64,000 nucleotides of DNA from Streptosporangium saharense (GTDB lineage: Bacteria > Actinomycetota > Actinomycetes > Streptosporangiales > Streptosporangiaceae), in assembly GCF_014203715.1 (NCBI RefSeq), contig NZ_JACHJP010000002.1:992001-1056000 (forward strand). Reading direction: 5' to 3'. Made by a program: the position numbers and the translations under genes. The notes beneath the pieces were generated by a model that saw nothing but the letters and a program-made list of their open reading frames with translations, was not told where the DNA came from and searched no databases. Shown piece by piece: positions 56,030 through 64,000 of this stretch. How positions within the stretch are numbered: the stretch's first letter is position 1; the number at the start of each line of letters is the position of its first letter.

Positions 56030-57396
56030 GCGTCGTCGTGGTCGGGGCGGGCCTGGCCGGGCTCACCGCCGCGACCGACCTGGCCGCGCGGGGCGTCGAG
56101 GTCACCGTGGTCGAGGCGCGCGAGCGGGTCGGCGGCCGTCTCCACGGCATCGAGGTCGCGCCGGGAAGCTGGGTGGACGCCGGCGCCGCCTACCTGGGTG
56201 AGCGGCACACCGCGCTGACCGCCCTGATGGCCGAGCTGGGCCTGCGGACCACGCCGACCACCATGACCGGCGACAGCCGCTTCGCCCTCCATGGGAACGG
56301 CGAAGGCCGTACCAGACCGGGCAGGTTTCCTCCGCTGTCGGCGGTCGCGCTGGGTGAGCTGTTCGACGCGCTGGACGAGCTGACCCGCGCCGTGCGCGCC
56401 GACGCGCCCTGGCTGTCGGAGCGGGCCGTACGGCTGGACGCGCTGACCGCCGACGAGTGGGCGCGTGAGCACCTGCGCCACCCCGACGCGCGGCTGTTCT
56501 TCCCGCTGTTCCTCGGGGAGATGATGGCCGCCGACCCCCGGGACGTCTCGGTCCTGCACATGGGGTTCTACCTGACCTCCGGCGGCGGGGTCCGCTACCT
56601 GAACGCCTTCGCCGGGGGCGCGCAGGAGGACAGGGTCGCCGGTGGCGCGCACCGGCTGTGCGAGCTGCTGGCCGTACGGCTCGGCGGGCGGGTGCGGCTG
56701 GGCGAGCCGGTGCGGGCGATCCACCAGGACGGCGAGGGCGTGACCGTGACGACCTCGGCCGGTTCGCTGCGGGCCGACGCCGTGGTGGTCGCGGTGCCGC
56801 CGTCGCTCGCCGACGCCATCGACCACCGGCCCGGGCTGCCGGTTCCTCGCTCGGGAGGGCGTACGGCGCCGGGCTGCGCGGTGAAGGTGCACCTGATCTA
56901 CCCGAGCCCGGCCTGGCGTGAGCAGGGGCTGTCGGGCTGGTCGGTCAACGCGCGGGGGCCGCTGCTGTCCACCGTGGACGACTCGCCGCCCGACGGCGCG
57001 GTGGGCGTGCTGACCGGGTTCGTGACCGGCAGGGAGGCGCACGCGTTCGCCCGCCTGTCCCCCGGCGAGCAGCGCGAGCGGGCGTTCGAGCAGGCCGCGC
57101 TGCTGTTCCCCGGGCTGCCGGAGCCGACCGCCTTCCACGTGACCGACTGGGTCAACGAGGACTACAGCCGGGGCTGCTACGCGGCCCTGTTCGGCCCCGG
57201 GGACTGGACGCGGCTCGGGCCGCACCTGGTCGCCCCGCACGGGCGGGTGCACTGGGCCGGCACCGAGACCAGCACGGAGTTCTTCGGCCTGATGGAGGGC
57301 GCCATCCGGTCGGGCCACCGCGTCGCCGCGGAAGTGGCCAAGCGAACGACAACGGAAGTGACCACGACTCACGAAAGGAGAGACGAGCATGTCTGA
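56026..57396 (+). CDS. flavin-dependent amine oxidase (MAO-like)
   Basis: A 456-residue FAD enzyme of the monoamine oxidase/protoporphyrinogen oxidase superfamily. The dinucleotide site VVVVGAGLAGLTAATDLAAR is at 3-22, followed by VEARERVGGRLHG (37-49), the second FAD contact. The C-terminal WAGTETSTEFFGLMEGAIRS closes the FAD site. It would oxidise a C-N bond, either on the carrier-bound amino acid or on a free intermediate; a role in unsaturation or imine formation is inferred from position only. It overlaps the carrier gene by 4 bases and the ligase gene by 8. Confidence 0.88.
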   Translation: MSVVVVGAGLAGLTAATDLAARGVEVTVVEARERVGGRLHGIEVAPGSWVDAGAAYLGERHTALTALMAELGLRTTPTTMTGDSRFALHGNGEGRTRPGRFPPLSAVALGELFDALDELTRAVRADAPWLSERAVRLDALTADEWAREHLRHPDARLFFPLFLGEMMAADPRDVSVLHMGFYLTSGGGVRYLNAFAGGAQEDRVAGGAHRLCELLAVRLGGRVRLGEPVRAIHQDGEGVTVTTSAGSLRADAVVVAVPPSLADAIDHRPGLPVPRSGGRTAPGCAVKVHLIYPSPAWREQGLSGWSVNARGPLLSTVDDSPPDGAVGVLTGFVTGREAHAFARLSPGEQRERAFEQAALLFPGLPEPTAFHVTDWVNEDYSRGCYAALFGPGDWTRLGPHLVAPHGRVHWAGTETSTEFFGLMEGAIRSGHRVAAEVAKRTTTEVTTTHERRDEHV

Positions 57397-59092
57397 GACC
57401 ACCTCGATCGCCCCCCTTGAGGTCAGGCGGCGGCTGATGACCGAGCCGGGACTCGGCGCGGGCAACTTCCTCGACCACGCCCTGGCCGCCAACCCCAACC
57501 GGGACGTCCCCTTCGTCTACAGCCACCACAACGACCACCTCGGCCGGGTGGTGCTGCGCGGCCACAGCCTGACCGACCTGGCGGCGCTGCGGGACCGCTA
57601 CGCCACGTGGTACCGGGCCAACGGCGTACGGCCCGGCGAGCCGGTCGGCGTCGTGGTCGGCGAGGGGCTCGAACCGCTGATCCACTTCCTGGCGCTCACC
57701 GCGCTCGGCGCCATCCCGGCGATGGTCAACGACGCCATGCGGCCCGACGTCATGGTCCGCTACCTGGAGCACGTGGGGGCCGTGGGCATCGTCGCCGACG
57801 ACACGACCCGGCTGCAGGCGGCCTACCGGAGCAACCCGCGCAACCGGCCCCGCTTCCTCGCCCTGTCCTCCGAGGTGCGGGCCCACGACGCCGACCCGGC
57901 CGTGCTCGCCGGGGACTACCCCTACCGGCACTCCCCCGACGACGTCGTGGCGCTGATCCACTCCTCCGGCACCACCGGCATCCCCAAGTCGACGATCCTG
58001 GGCCACCTGCAGTTCTGGGACGGCAAGCAGCCGAGGATGACGCGTTTCCCGGCCGAGCCGTACGACAGGCTGATGTCGCTCATGCCGCACACGCACGCGG
58101 GCGGGCTGAGCTACTTCCTGACCGCGGTGCTGCTGGGGCTGCCGACCGTCGTCATGGCCGACTGGCGGCGCGTGGCCGTCGAGCCGGTCATGGAGGTCTT
58201 CCAGCCGACCATGGTGGCCTCCTTTCCCAGGACGTTCGTCGAGCTGGCCACCGGCGACCTGCCCGTCAAGGGCGCGGCGAAGGTGCACTCCTGGTTCAAC
58301 ACCGGCGACAGCGCCCACCACGGGCACATCAGGCGGCTGGTCCAGCTCGGCGAGCGGCCCGCCGGGCTGATCAAGCCGTGGCTGCTGCCCAGCGGCGCCG
58401 CCTCCGACGGGCCGCTGCCCGGCTCCCAGTTCGTGGACGGCCTGGGCTCCTCGGAGATGGGGATGGCGCTGTTCGGGCAGGTCACGACGCCGGAGACGCC
58501 GAGGAACGACCGCTGCGTGGGCAAGGCGCAGGAGGTGGTGACCCGGGCCGCGGTGCTGGACGAGGACGGCAACGAGGTGCCCGACGGAACCGTCGGCCTG
58601 CTGGGCGTCGTCACGCCCTCAAGGACGCCCGGCTACTGGAACGACCCGAGGCTGACCAGCAGCTTCGAGCTCAACGGCTACTGGCTGACCGGGGACGTGG
58701 CCCGCAGGGACGGCGAGGGCAACTTCTACCACCTCGACCGGACCGTGGACGTCATCGACACCGCGCAGGGACCGGTCTACAGCCTGCCGATCGAGGAGGT
58801 CCTCATCGCCGACTGCGCCGACCTCGTCCAGGACTGCTCGGTCGTCGGCGTGCCGGGACGGCCCGGCGAGGGACAGCGCCCGGTCGCCGTGGTCCTGCCG
58901 CAGGCGGAGGCGGCGGGCGTCACCGACGACGAGGCGCTGGAGAGGGCGAACAAGGCCCTGGCCGACGCGGGCCTGACCACGCTCGCCGCGGTGGTCGTCG
59001 CCCGGGACGAGGCGGACCTGCCGCTCGGCCCGACCGGCAAGGTCCTCAAGCGCGAGCTGCGCACCCGGCACGCGACACTGCTGGCCGGGTGA
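57389..59092 (+). CDS. acyl-CoA ligase-like adenylate-forming enzyme
   Basis: A 567-residue member of the ANL superfamily. The P-loop IHSSGTTGIPKSTILG is near 190-205, the A5-like block GLGSSEMGMALFG near 351-363, the YWLTGDVARR block near 431-440, and the catalytic lysine in GPTGKVLKREL near the C-terminus. It is nearer to fatty-acyl or aryl CoA ligases than to NRPS adenylation domains. The substrate is unknown; it could activate a carboxylic acid starter to be joined to the amino acid. ATG at 57389 follows AAAGGAGAG and lies within the end of the oxidase gene. Confidence 0.85.
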   Translation: MSETTSIAPLEVRRRLMTEPGLGAGNFLDHALAANPNRDVPFVYSHHNDHLGRVVLRGHSLTDLAALRDRYATWYRANGVRPGEPVGVVVGEGLEPLIHFLALTALGAIPAMVNDAMRPDVMVRYLEHVGAVGIVADDTTRLQAAYRSNPRNRPRFLALSSEVRAHDADPAVLAGDYPYRHSPDDVVALIHSSGTTGIPKSTILGHLQFWDGKQPRMTRFPAEPYDRLMSLMPHTHAGGLSYFLTAVLLGLPTVVMADWRRVAVEPVMEVFQPTMVASFPRTFVELATGDLPVKGAAKVHSWFNTGDSAHHGHIRRLVQLGERPAGLIKPWLLPSGAASDGPLPGSQFVDGLGSSEMGMALFGQVTTPETPRNDRCVGKAQEVVTRAAVLDEDGNEVPDGTVGLLGVVTPSRTPGYWNDPRLTSSFELNGYWLTGDVARRDGEGNFYHLDRTVDVIDTAQGPVYSLPIEEVLIADCADLVQDCSVVGVPGRPGEGQRPVAVVLPQAEAAGVTDDEALERANKALADAGLTTLAAVVVARDEADLPLGPTGKVLKRELRTRHATLLAG

Positions 59093-59100
59093 GCCTCCGC

Positions 59101-60435
59101 ATGAACGGCGAGGCCTCCCCCGGGCCGTACGCCTACGCGCGGCGGCCGCTCGTGGAACCCGACTGGCGGCGGCTGCCCGGCTGGAGCGGGATCGGCGACG
59201 ACCGGTGGCGCGACGCCCAGTGGCAGCGCGCCCACTGCGTGAAGAACGCCGCGCAGTTGCGCGCGGTCGTCGGCGACCTGCTCCGGGAGTCCTTCTACGC
59301 CGACCTGGCCGCCGACGCCGAACGTTTCGCCACCATGTCCACGCTGCTCACGCCGCAGCTGCTCAACGTGATGGCGCCGGACGCCGTGGACGACCCCGTC
59401 TCCTTCACCGAGGCGTTCCTGGCCAACCCGGTCCGCCGCTACATGCTGCCCGTCGCCTCCGACCGGCACCCCGAGTGGCCGAGTCACCCGCTCGCGCAGC
59501 GCGACTCGCTGCACGAGGCGGAGATGTGGGCCGTGGAGGGCCTGACCCACCGCTACCCGACCAAGGTGCTGGCCGAGCTGCTGTCCACCTGCCCGCAGTA
59601 CTGCGGGCACTGCACCCGGATGGACCTGGTCGGCACCTCGACCCCGCAGGTCGTCAAGGCCAAGCTCGCCCTCAGGCCGGTCGACCGGCAGGAGCTGATG
59701 CTGGACTACCTCAAGCGCACGCCCGGCGTGCGGGACGTGGTGGTCTCCGGCGGCGACGTGGCCAACGTGCCCTGGCCCCGGCTTGAGGCGTTCCTGCTGC
59801 GGCTGCTCGAACTGGAGTCGGTGCGGGACATCCGGCTGGCGACCAAGGCGCTGGTCGGGCTGCCGCAGCACTGGCTCCAGGGGGACGTGGTCGAGGGGGT
59901 GGGCCGGGTGGCCGCCGTCGCCCGTGCCCGCGGGGTGAACCTGGCCGTGCACACCCACGCCAACCACGTGCGGTCGGTGACGCCGCTGGTGGCCGAGGCG
60001 GCCCGCGCCCTGCTCGACGCGGGGGTGCGGGACGTGCGCAACCAGGGCGTGCTGCTGCGCGGGGTGAACGACACCCAGGCCGACCTGCTCGACCTGTGCT
60101 TCGCGCTGCAGGGCGAGGCGGGCGTCCTGCCGTACTACTTCTACCTCTGCGACATGATCCCCAACGCCGAGCACTGGCGGACCCCGCTGCACCAGGCGCG
60201 GCGGCTCCAGGAGTCCATCATGGGCTACCTGCCGGGCTACGCGACGCCGCGGATCGTGTGTGACGTGCCCTACCTCGGCAAACGCTGGGTGCACCAGGTC
60301 GCCGAGTACGACCGGGAGCGCGGCGTCTCCCACTGGGACGGCGGCGAAGGACGCCGCCTCCCCTTCTACGACCCGATCGACACCTTGCCCGAGCCGGGCC
60401 GCCTGTGGTGGGCCCGCGGAGAGGGACGACCATGA
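59101..60435 (+). CDS. lysine 2,3-aminomutase-like radical SAM enzyme (KamA family)
   Basis: A 444-residue radical SAM/PLP enzyme. The [4Fe-4S] cysteines are Cys164, Cys168 and Cys171 (CPQYCGHC), the SAM site SGGD is 216-219, Arg173 matches the carboxylate-binding Arg134 of clostridial lysine 2,3-aminomutase, and Lys394 matches the PLP lysine. The two residues that hold the lysine side chain amine there (Asp293, Asp330) correspond to Asp351 and Asp388, with the same spacing of 37. A lysine-like substrate and beta-lysine product are therefore predicted. Differences: Met-Asp follow Arg173 where CTRRR is usual, and YLG replaces the glycine run before the PLP lysine. A GTG at 59089 overlapping the previous stop is an alternative start. 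Confidence 0.9.
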   Translation: MNGEASPGPYAYARRPLVEPDWRRLPGWSGIGDDRWRDAQWQRAHCVKNAAQLRAVVGDLLRESFYADLAADAERFATMSTLLTPQLLNVMAPDAVDDPVSFTEAFLANPVRRYMLPVASDRHPEWPSHPLAQRDSLHEAEMWAVEGLTHRYPTKVLAELLSTCPQYCGHCTRMDLVGTSTPQVVKAKLALRPVDRQELMLDYLKRTPGVRDVVVSGGDVANVPWPRLEAFLLRLLELESVRDIRLATKALVGLPQHWLQGDVVEGVGRVAAVARARGVNLAVHTHANHVRSVTPLVAEAARALLDAGVRDVRNQGVLLRGVNDTQADLLDLCFALQGEAGVLPYYFYLCDMIPNAEHWRTPLHQARRLQESIMGYLPGYATPRIVCDVPYLGKRWVHQVAEYDRERGVSHWDGGEGRRLPFYDPIDTLPEPGRLWWARGEGRP

Positions 60436-61448
60436 CCCGACCCCCCGAGAGCACGCTGCGCCGCATGTGCTGGATCTTCCCCGACCGGGAGTCCAGCGGG
60501 ACGGGCGCGATGTGGCGCCACTACTTCTGGGACATGTACGCCGAGGTCGCCGAGGAGCTCGGCCTGAGCTGGACCAGGCACGCCCCCGAGGCGGTGACCG
60601 TGGACGGCCTCGAACCCGGCAAGCCACGTGTCTACGTGGACGACGAGCTCGTCACCCCGCAGGACACGCTCTTCATCACCGCGCTGTACTCGCTGCCCTA
60701 CCAGGACATGGACGTCTTCAACCAGTACGGCCTGTACGCGGTGCTGGAGCGGGCCGGGTTCTACCTGCCGTTCCCGCCGTGGCTCTCGCCCGTCGCCAAC
60801 GACAAGCTGGCCACCGTCCTGCACCTGCACGACTCCCCCGTCCCGCCGATCCCCACGATCCGCGTCGGCACCGGGCGGGACGTGGGCAAGCACCGGTACG
60901 AGGTGGCGCTGGAGAACCTCACCTACCCGGCCATCGTCAAGCCCGCCGGGTGGTGCGGCGGTGGCGGGGTCAACCTGGCCCGCAGCGCCGAGGACGTCAG
61001 GGGCCTGGCCAGCCTGGCGCAGGGCGGCGACACGACCCTCGTGCTCCAGCCCTACCTGGGCGACGGCACGATCGACTACCGGGTCTACGTCGTGGACGGC
61101 CGGCCGTACGCCGTGCTGAAGCGGACCCCCGAGGCCGGGTCGCCGGTCGCCAACGCCAGCCGGGGCGGCGCCATGGAGTTCGCGGCCGTGCCGCAGGAGC
61201 TGGCGGAGGCGACTGCCTACTTCCACCGCAAACTGCCCATCCCGTTCTTCTGCGTGGACTTCCTGTTCGACGGCGAGCGGTTCTGGTTCTCCGAGCTCGA
61301 ACCCGACGGGGTGATCGCCCCCGACTTCGACGACCCGGGCCGCGCGGTGCAGCGGGACGTCACCAGGGCGCGCTGGACGGCCTACCGGGACGCCCACACC
61401 CGCTGGATGACGCGGGACTCCTCCACGACGACCCACGAAAGCTGGTGA
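60432..61448 (+). CDS. ATP-grasp ligase
   Basis: A 338-residue ATP-grasp enzyme of the RimK/D-Ala ligase type. Recognisable parts are the central nucleotide segment YPAIVKPAGWCGGGGVNLA (about 165-183), a VLQPYLGDGTIDYRVYVVDG strand pair, and the C-terminal FCVDFLFDG with FSELEPDG, which carries the magnesium-binding acids. Such enzymes join a carboxylate to an amine through an acyl phosphate. It is the only amide-forming enzyme seen in this operon, since there is no condensation domain. ATG at 60432 overlaps the aminomutase stop (ATGA). Confidence 0.87.
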   Translation: MTRPPESTLRRMCWIFPDRESSGTGAMWRHYFWDMYAEVAEELGLSWTRHAPEAVTVDGLEPGKPRVYVDDELVTPQDTLFITALYSLPYQDMDVFNQYGLYAVLERAGFYLPFPPWLSPVANDKLATVLHLHDSPVPPIPTIRVGTGRDVGKHRYEVALENLTYPAIVKPAGWCGGGGVNLARSAEDVRGLASLAQGGDTTLVLQPYLGDGTIDYRVYVVDGRPYAVLKRTPEAGSPVANASRGGAMEFAAVPQELAEATAYFHRKLPIPFFCVDFLFDGERFWFSELEPDGVIAPDFDDPGRAVQRDVTRARWTAYRDAHTRWMTRDSSTTTHESW

Positions 61449-61452
61449 CGAC

Positions 61453-62682
61453 ATGACCGGATCGTTCTCCCTGCCGCCGGAGGCCGCCGAACCGCGCCTC
61501 GACGTCGCGCGACGCTCCCTGGAACGGCTCAGGAGCGTGCCCGCGCTGGCGGAGCGCTACGCCGGGCACGGCAAGGTGCTCACGCTCGACGACCTCGCCG
61601 CACTGCCCGCGCTCGTCAAGGACGACCTCAACGTGGCCCTTGCGCACCTGAGGCCCAGGGCGGAGCACGGCGCCACCTGGCTCTTCCAGAGCGGCGGCAG
61701 CACCGGCGAGCCCAAGGTCGGCCACGCCCCGACCGGGTTCTACATGGGCGGCGTCCACGAGCGGTGGCAGCCGCTCGGACGCGACGACGTCTTCGTCAAC
61801 GCCTGGGGCGCGGGCCGGATGTGGGGCGCCCACTTCCTGGCCGCCGCCTTCGCCGACCTGTCCGGCTGCGAGGTCATCGCGCTCGGCTCGGTCTCCGCGC
61901 AGGAGTACGGCGACTGGCTGTCGTTCTTCACCGCCAGGGGCGTGACCGCGTTCGGCGGCACCCCGAGCGTGCTGCGGCTGTGGTTCGCGCACGCCAGACA
62001 GGCCGGGATCCGCCTGCCCGCGCTGCGCAAGGTGCTCTGGCTCGGCGAGGCCTGGCACCCGCAGCTCGACGACGACCTGGCCGAGGTCGCGCCCAACGCC
62101 CGCCGCTGGGGCATGTTCGGCAGCACCGAGACCTGGGTCGCGGGCACCAACACCCCCGACTGCCCCGCCGACGTCTTCCACCTGCTTCCCGAACAGCTCG
62201 TCCACGCCGACCAGGACGAACTGCTGGACTTCACCACCCTCAACCCGGACATGCTCAACCCGGTGCTGCGCTACCGGACCGGCGACGCCGGGCGGTTCGT
62301 GTCATGCGAGTGCGGCAGGCCCGACCGGGCGCTGCGCGTCCTGGGCCGCCGCGACTCGGTGGTCCAGGTGCGCGGGCTCGGGCTGCACGTGGACGACATC
62401 GTCGCTCGGGCCGAACGGGAGCCCGGCGTCCTGCGGGCGCAGGTCCTGGTCAACGAACGGCAGGGCCGCGTCTCCTCGGTCGAGGTGCTGCTGCTCGCCG
62501 CCCCCGACGCCCCGCAGGGCCTGGCCGTACGGCTGCGCGAGGACCTGATGGCCTCGACCTTCACCATCAGCACGGCCTTCCAGCACGACCCGCAGTCCTT
62601 CGGGGTGACCGTCGCCGACGCGCTGGTCAGCAACGAGCGCACCGGCAAGACCGCCTCCTTCGTGGTGCGGGAGGAGCCGTGA
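61453..62682 (+). CDS. PaaK-like adenylate-forming enzyme
   Basis: A 409-residue enzyme of the phenylacetate-CoA ligase branch of the ANL superfamily. The P-loop LFQSGGSTGEPKV is near 76-88, WLGEAWHP near 196-203, MFGSTETW near 217-224 and RYRTGDAGRFVSCECGR near 274-290. The C-terminal domain (about 300-405) is short but complete. Relatives in biosynthetic clusters activate small acids or amino acids and pass them to carriers or amines. This is the third adenylate-forming enzyme in the operon. It follows the ATP-grasp gene after 4 bases. Confidence 0.85.
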   Translation: MTGSFSLPPEAAEPRLDVARRSLERLRSVPALAERYAGHGKVLTLDDLAALPALVKDDLNVALAHLRPRAEHGATWLFQSGGSTGEPKVGHAPTGFYMGGVHERWQPLGRDDVFVNAWGAGRMWGAHFLAAAFADLSGCEVIALGSVSAQEYGDWLSFFTARGVTAFGGTPSVLRLWFAHARQAGIRLPALRKVLWLGEAWHPQLDDDLAEVAPNARRWGMFGSTETWVAGTNTPDCPADVFHLLPEQLVHADQDELLDFTTLNPDMLNPVLRYRTGDAGRFVSCECGRPDRALRVLGRRDSVVQVRGLGLHVDDIVARAEREPGVLRAQVLVNERQGRVSSVEVLLLAAPDAPQGLAVRLREDLMASTFTISTAFQHDPQSFGVTVADALVSNERTGKTASFVVREEP

Positions 62683-63950
62683 GGCTGAAGGGCTCCCTCG
62701 GCCGGGAGTTCAACCTGTTCTGGGGCGGCCAGACGGTCAGCCTCGTCGGGGACCGGATCACGGTGTTCGTCGTGCCCACCCTGATGATCTTCGCGTTGCA
62801 CGCCACGCCGTTCGAGGTGGGCGTGGTCGCCATGGCGCAGTACCTCGGCATCCCCCTGCTCGGGCCGGTCGCGGGCGTGCTCGTCGACCGCTGGGACCGG
62901 CGCAGGACCCTGGTCGCCTGCGACCTCGTACGGCTGGCCGCCGTGGCGGCCATGCCGATCTCCTACTGGCTCGGCGTGCTGTCCACCCCGGTGCTGTTCG
63001 TCTGCGTGGCGCTGGTCAGCGGGGCGACGATCTTCTTCAACGTCGGCTATCTCGTCGCGGTGCCCACCACGGTCTCCGAGGACAAGCTGGTCAGGGCCTA
63101 CTCCAGGCTTGAGGGCAGCAGGACGGTCTCCGAGGTCGCGGGCCCGTCGGTCGCCGCCGGGCTGTACCACGCGCTCGGGGTCGCGGCGCTGCTCGTGGAC
63201 GCGGCCACCTACCTGATCTCGGCCGCCTGTTTCCGCACCATGCGGCCCTGGGGGGCGGGAACCGTCCAGCCGGGCTCCGTGTGGTCACGTCTGGTCCTGG
63301 GGTTCCGGCTCAACTGGTCGGACCCGGTGCTGCGCCGGGTGGTGATCGCCGCGGTGACGCTGAACTCCGGCGGCCCCATCTTCGTCACGGTGCTGCCGGT
63401 GCTGGCCTACCAGGGTCTCGGCGTGCCGGTCGGCGTGTTCGGCGCGGCGATGTCGGCCGCCGCCGCGGGCGCGGTGCTCGGCGCGATCGTCGCCCCCAGG
63501 ATCGGCGCCAGGCTCGGCCTCGGCCGTACGCTCGCCTGGTCGCTGCTGCTGCACTGCCTGGTCGGCCTGGGCATCCTCGCCGCGCCCGCCCTGCCCGCCG
63601 CGCCCGTCATCGGGGTGACGTTCGGCTGCTACGGCTTCTTCATGTCGTGCATCAACGTCTGCAGCGCCCCGATCCGCCAGTCGCGGATGACGGCCGACAA
63701 CCAGGGCGTGACGCACGCGGCCTTCCGCACCGCGACGTGGGGGGTGATCCCGCTGGCCGCGCTCGTGGGCGGCCTGGCGGTCACCCTGCTCACCGACGAC
63801 CTGGGCGTGCTCAACGCGGCCAAGGTGGTCATGGTCGGCGGCACCCTGCTCGCCGCGCTGTCCTTCGTGCCCGCCGCCGGGGTCCAGTCGCTGCTCGACC
63901 GGGCCGCCAGGCAGCAGGAGGAGCCGCAGCTTTCCGGGAGCGCGTCGTGA
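62679..63950 (+). CDS. MFS exporter
   Basis: A 423-residue protein with about 12 membrane helices; the first is FNLFWGGQTVSLVGDRI, typical of the MFS_3/enterobactin-exporter-like branch. DRWDRRRTLVACDLVR after helix 2 is the conserved MFS loop motif. The GTG at 62679 overlaps the preceding stop as GTGA. Its place in the operon makes it the likely exporter, and hence self-resistance determinant, for the product. Confidence 0.88.
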   Translation: MRLKGSLGREFNLFWGGQTVSLVGDRITVFVVPTLMIFALHATPFEVGVVAMAQYLGIPLLGPVAGVLVDRWDRRRTLVACDLVRLAAVAAMPISYWLGVLSTPVLFVCVALVSGATIFFNVGYLVAVPTTVSEDKLVRAYSRLEGSRTVSEVAGPSVAAGLYHALGVAALLVDAATYLISAACFRTMRPWGAGTVQPGSVWSRLVLGFRLNWSDPVLRRVVIAAVTLNSGGPIFVTVLPVLAYQGLGVPVGVFGAAMSAAAAGAVLGAIVAPRIGARLGLGRTLAWSLLLHCLVGLGILAAPALPAAPVIGVTFGCYGFFMSCINVCSAPIRQSRMTADNQGVTHAAFRTATWGVIPLAALVGGLAVTLLTDDLGVLNAAKVVMVGGTLLAALSFVPAAGVQSLLDRAARQQEEPQLSGSAS

Positions 63951-64000
63951 CGCCCCCGCGCGGAGTCCTGCTGGTCACGGGGACCTCGTCGGGCATCGGC
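63947..64000 (+). CDS. short-chain dehydrogenase (partial, cut by window end)
   Basis: Only 18 codons are present. They encode GVLLVTGTSSGIG, the SDR cofactor motif TGxxxGIG. The GTG overlaps the MFS stop as GTGA, so it is the next gene of the same operon. Confidence 0.85.
   Translation, partial: MTPPRGVLLVTGTSSGIG

Noticed and set aside
57607..60435. Aminomutase frame extended upstream by about 500 codons
   Set aside because: The extra part is a low-complexity Arg/Ala-rich shadow of the ligase gene; family resemblance starts at the ATG at 59101.

Overview
The window is high-GC DNA with dense, often overlapping genes, frequent GTG and TTG starts, IdeR/DmdR-type iron boxes, SARP, Rrf2 and TetR regulators, MbtH and a DosR-like dormancy box. 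All of this points to a filamentous actinomycete. A member of the Streptosporangiales or a relative is my guess, not something the sequence proves.

Left part (1-6090): a cobalamin riboswitch on the minus strand whose target gene lies left of position 1; a DoxX-like membrane protein; a TetR regulator; a small dormancy-type module (DosR-like box, DUF1876 protein, Hrp1-like CBS protein); a membrane protein; an ECF sigma factor; and an aminoglycoside-phosphotransferase-like kinase.

Centre (6098-38255): a complete mixed catecholate/hydroxamate siderophore locus. Divergent iron boxes at 33832-33981 drive two operons. Rightwards, EntA-, EntC-, EntE- and EntB-like enzymes make and activate 2,3-dihydroxybenzoate (DHB). 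Leftwards run an ornithine N5-monooxygenase, a free-standing aryl carrier protein, a flavin-dependent halogenase, a 5146-residue four-module NRPS, MbtH and two ABC exporter half-transporters. A third iron box drives an uptake operon: binding lipoprotein, siderophore-interacting flavoprotein, cation/proton antiporter, a 26-codon ORF and two FecCD permeases. The EntB-like protein has lost its carrier domain and a separate carrier protein supplies it, next to the halogenase. The likely product is therefore a (chloro)DHB-capped tetrapeptide: aryl, D-X1, L-X2, D-Ser, L-N5-hydroxyornithine. X1 and X2 have acidic binding pockets, which suggests Arg or Orn.

Housekeeping stretch (38264-50533): DUF1028 protein, methyltransferase, membrane protein, PlsC-like acyltransferase, a PTS-type dihydroxyacetone kinase operon (dhaK-dhaL-dhaM), a lipoprotein, an epimerase, small unknowns, tRNA-Pro(GGG), an Rrf2 regulator with an MFS exporter, and a DUF389 membrane protein.

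Right part (51016-64000): a secreted protein, a frameshifted Nudix gene, and a SARP regulator divergent from a second, compact biosynthetic operon that continues past the window. That operon holds a stand-alone adenylation enzyme with an acidic pocket, a carrier protein, a flavin amine oxidase, an acyl-CoA-ligase-like enzyme, a lysine 2,3-aminomutase-like radical SAM enzyme, an ATP-grasp ligase, a PaaK-like adenylating enzyme, an MFS exporter and the start of an SDR. Most of its junctions overlap by 4-8 bases. I read it as a beta-lysine-derived metabolite pathway that builds amides without NRPS condensation domains. It is the best candidate here for an undescribed system.
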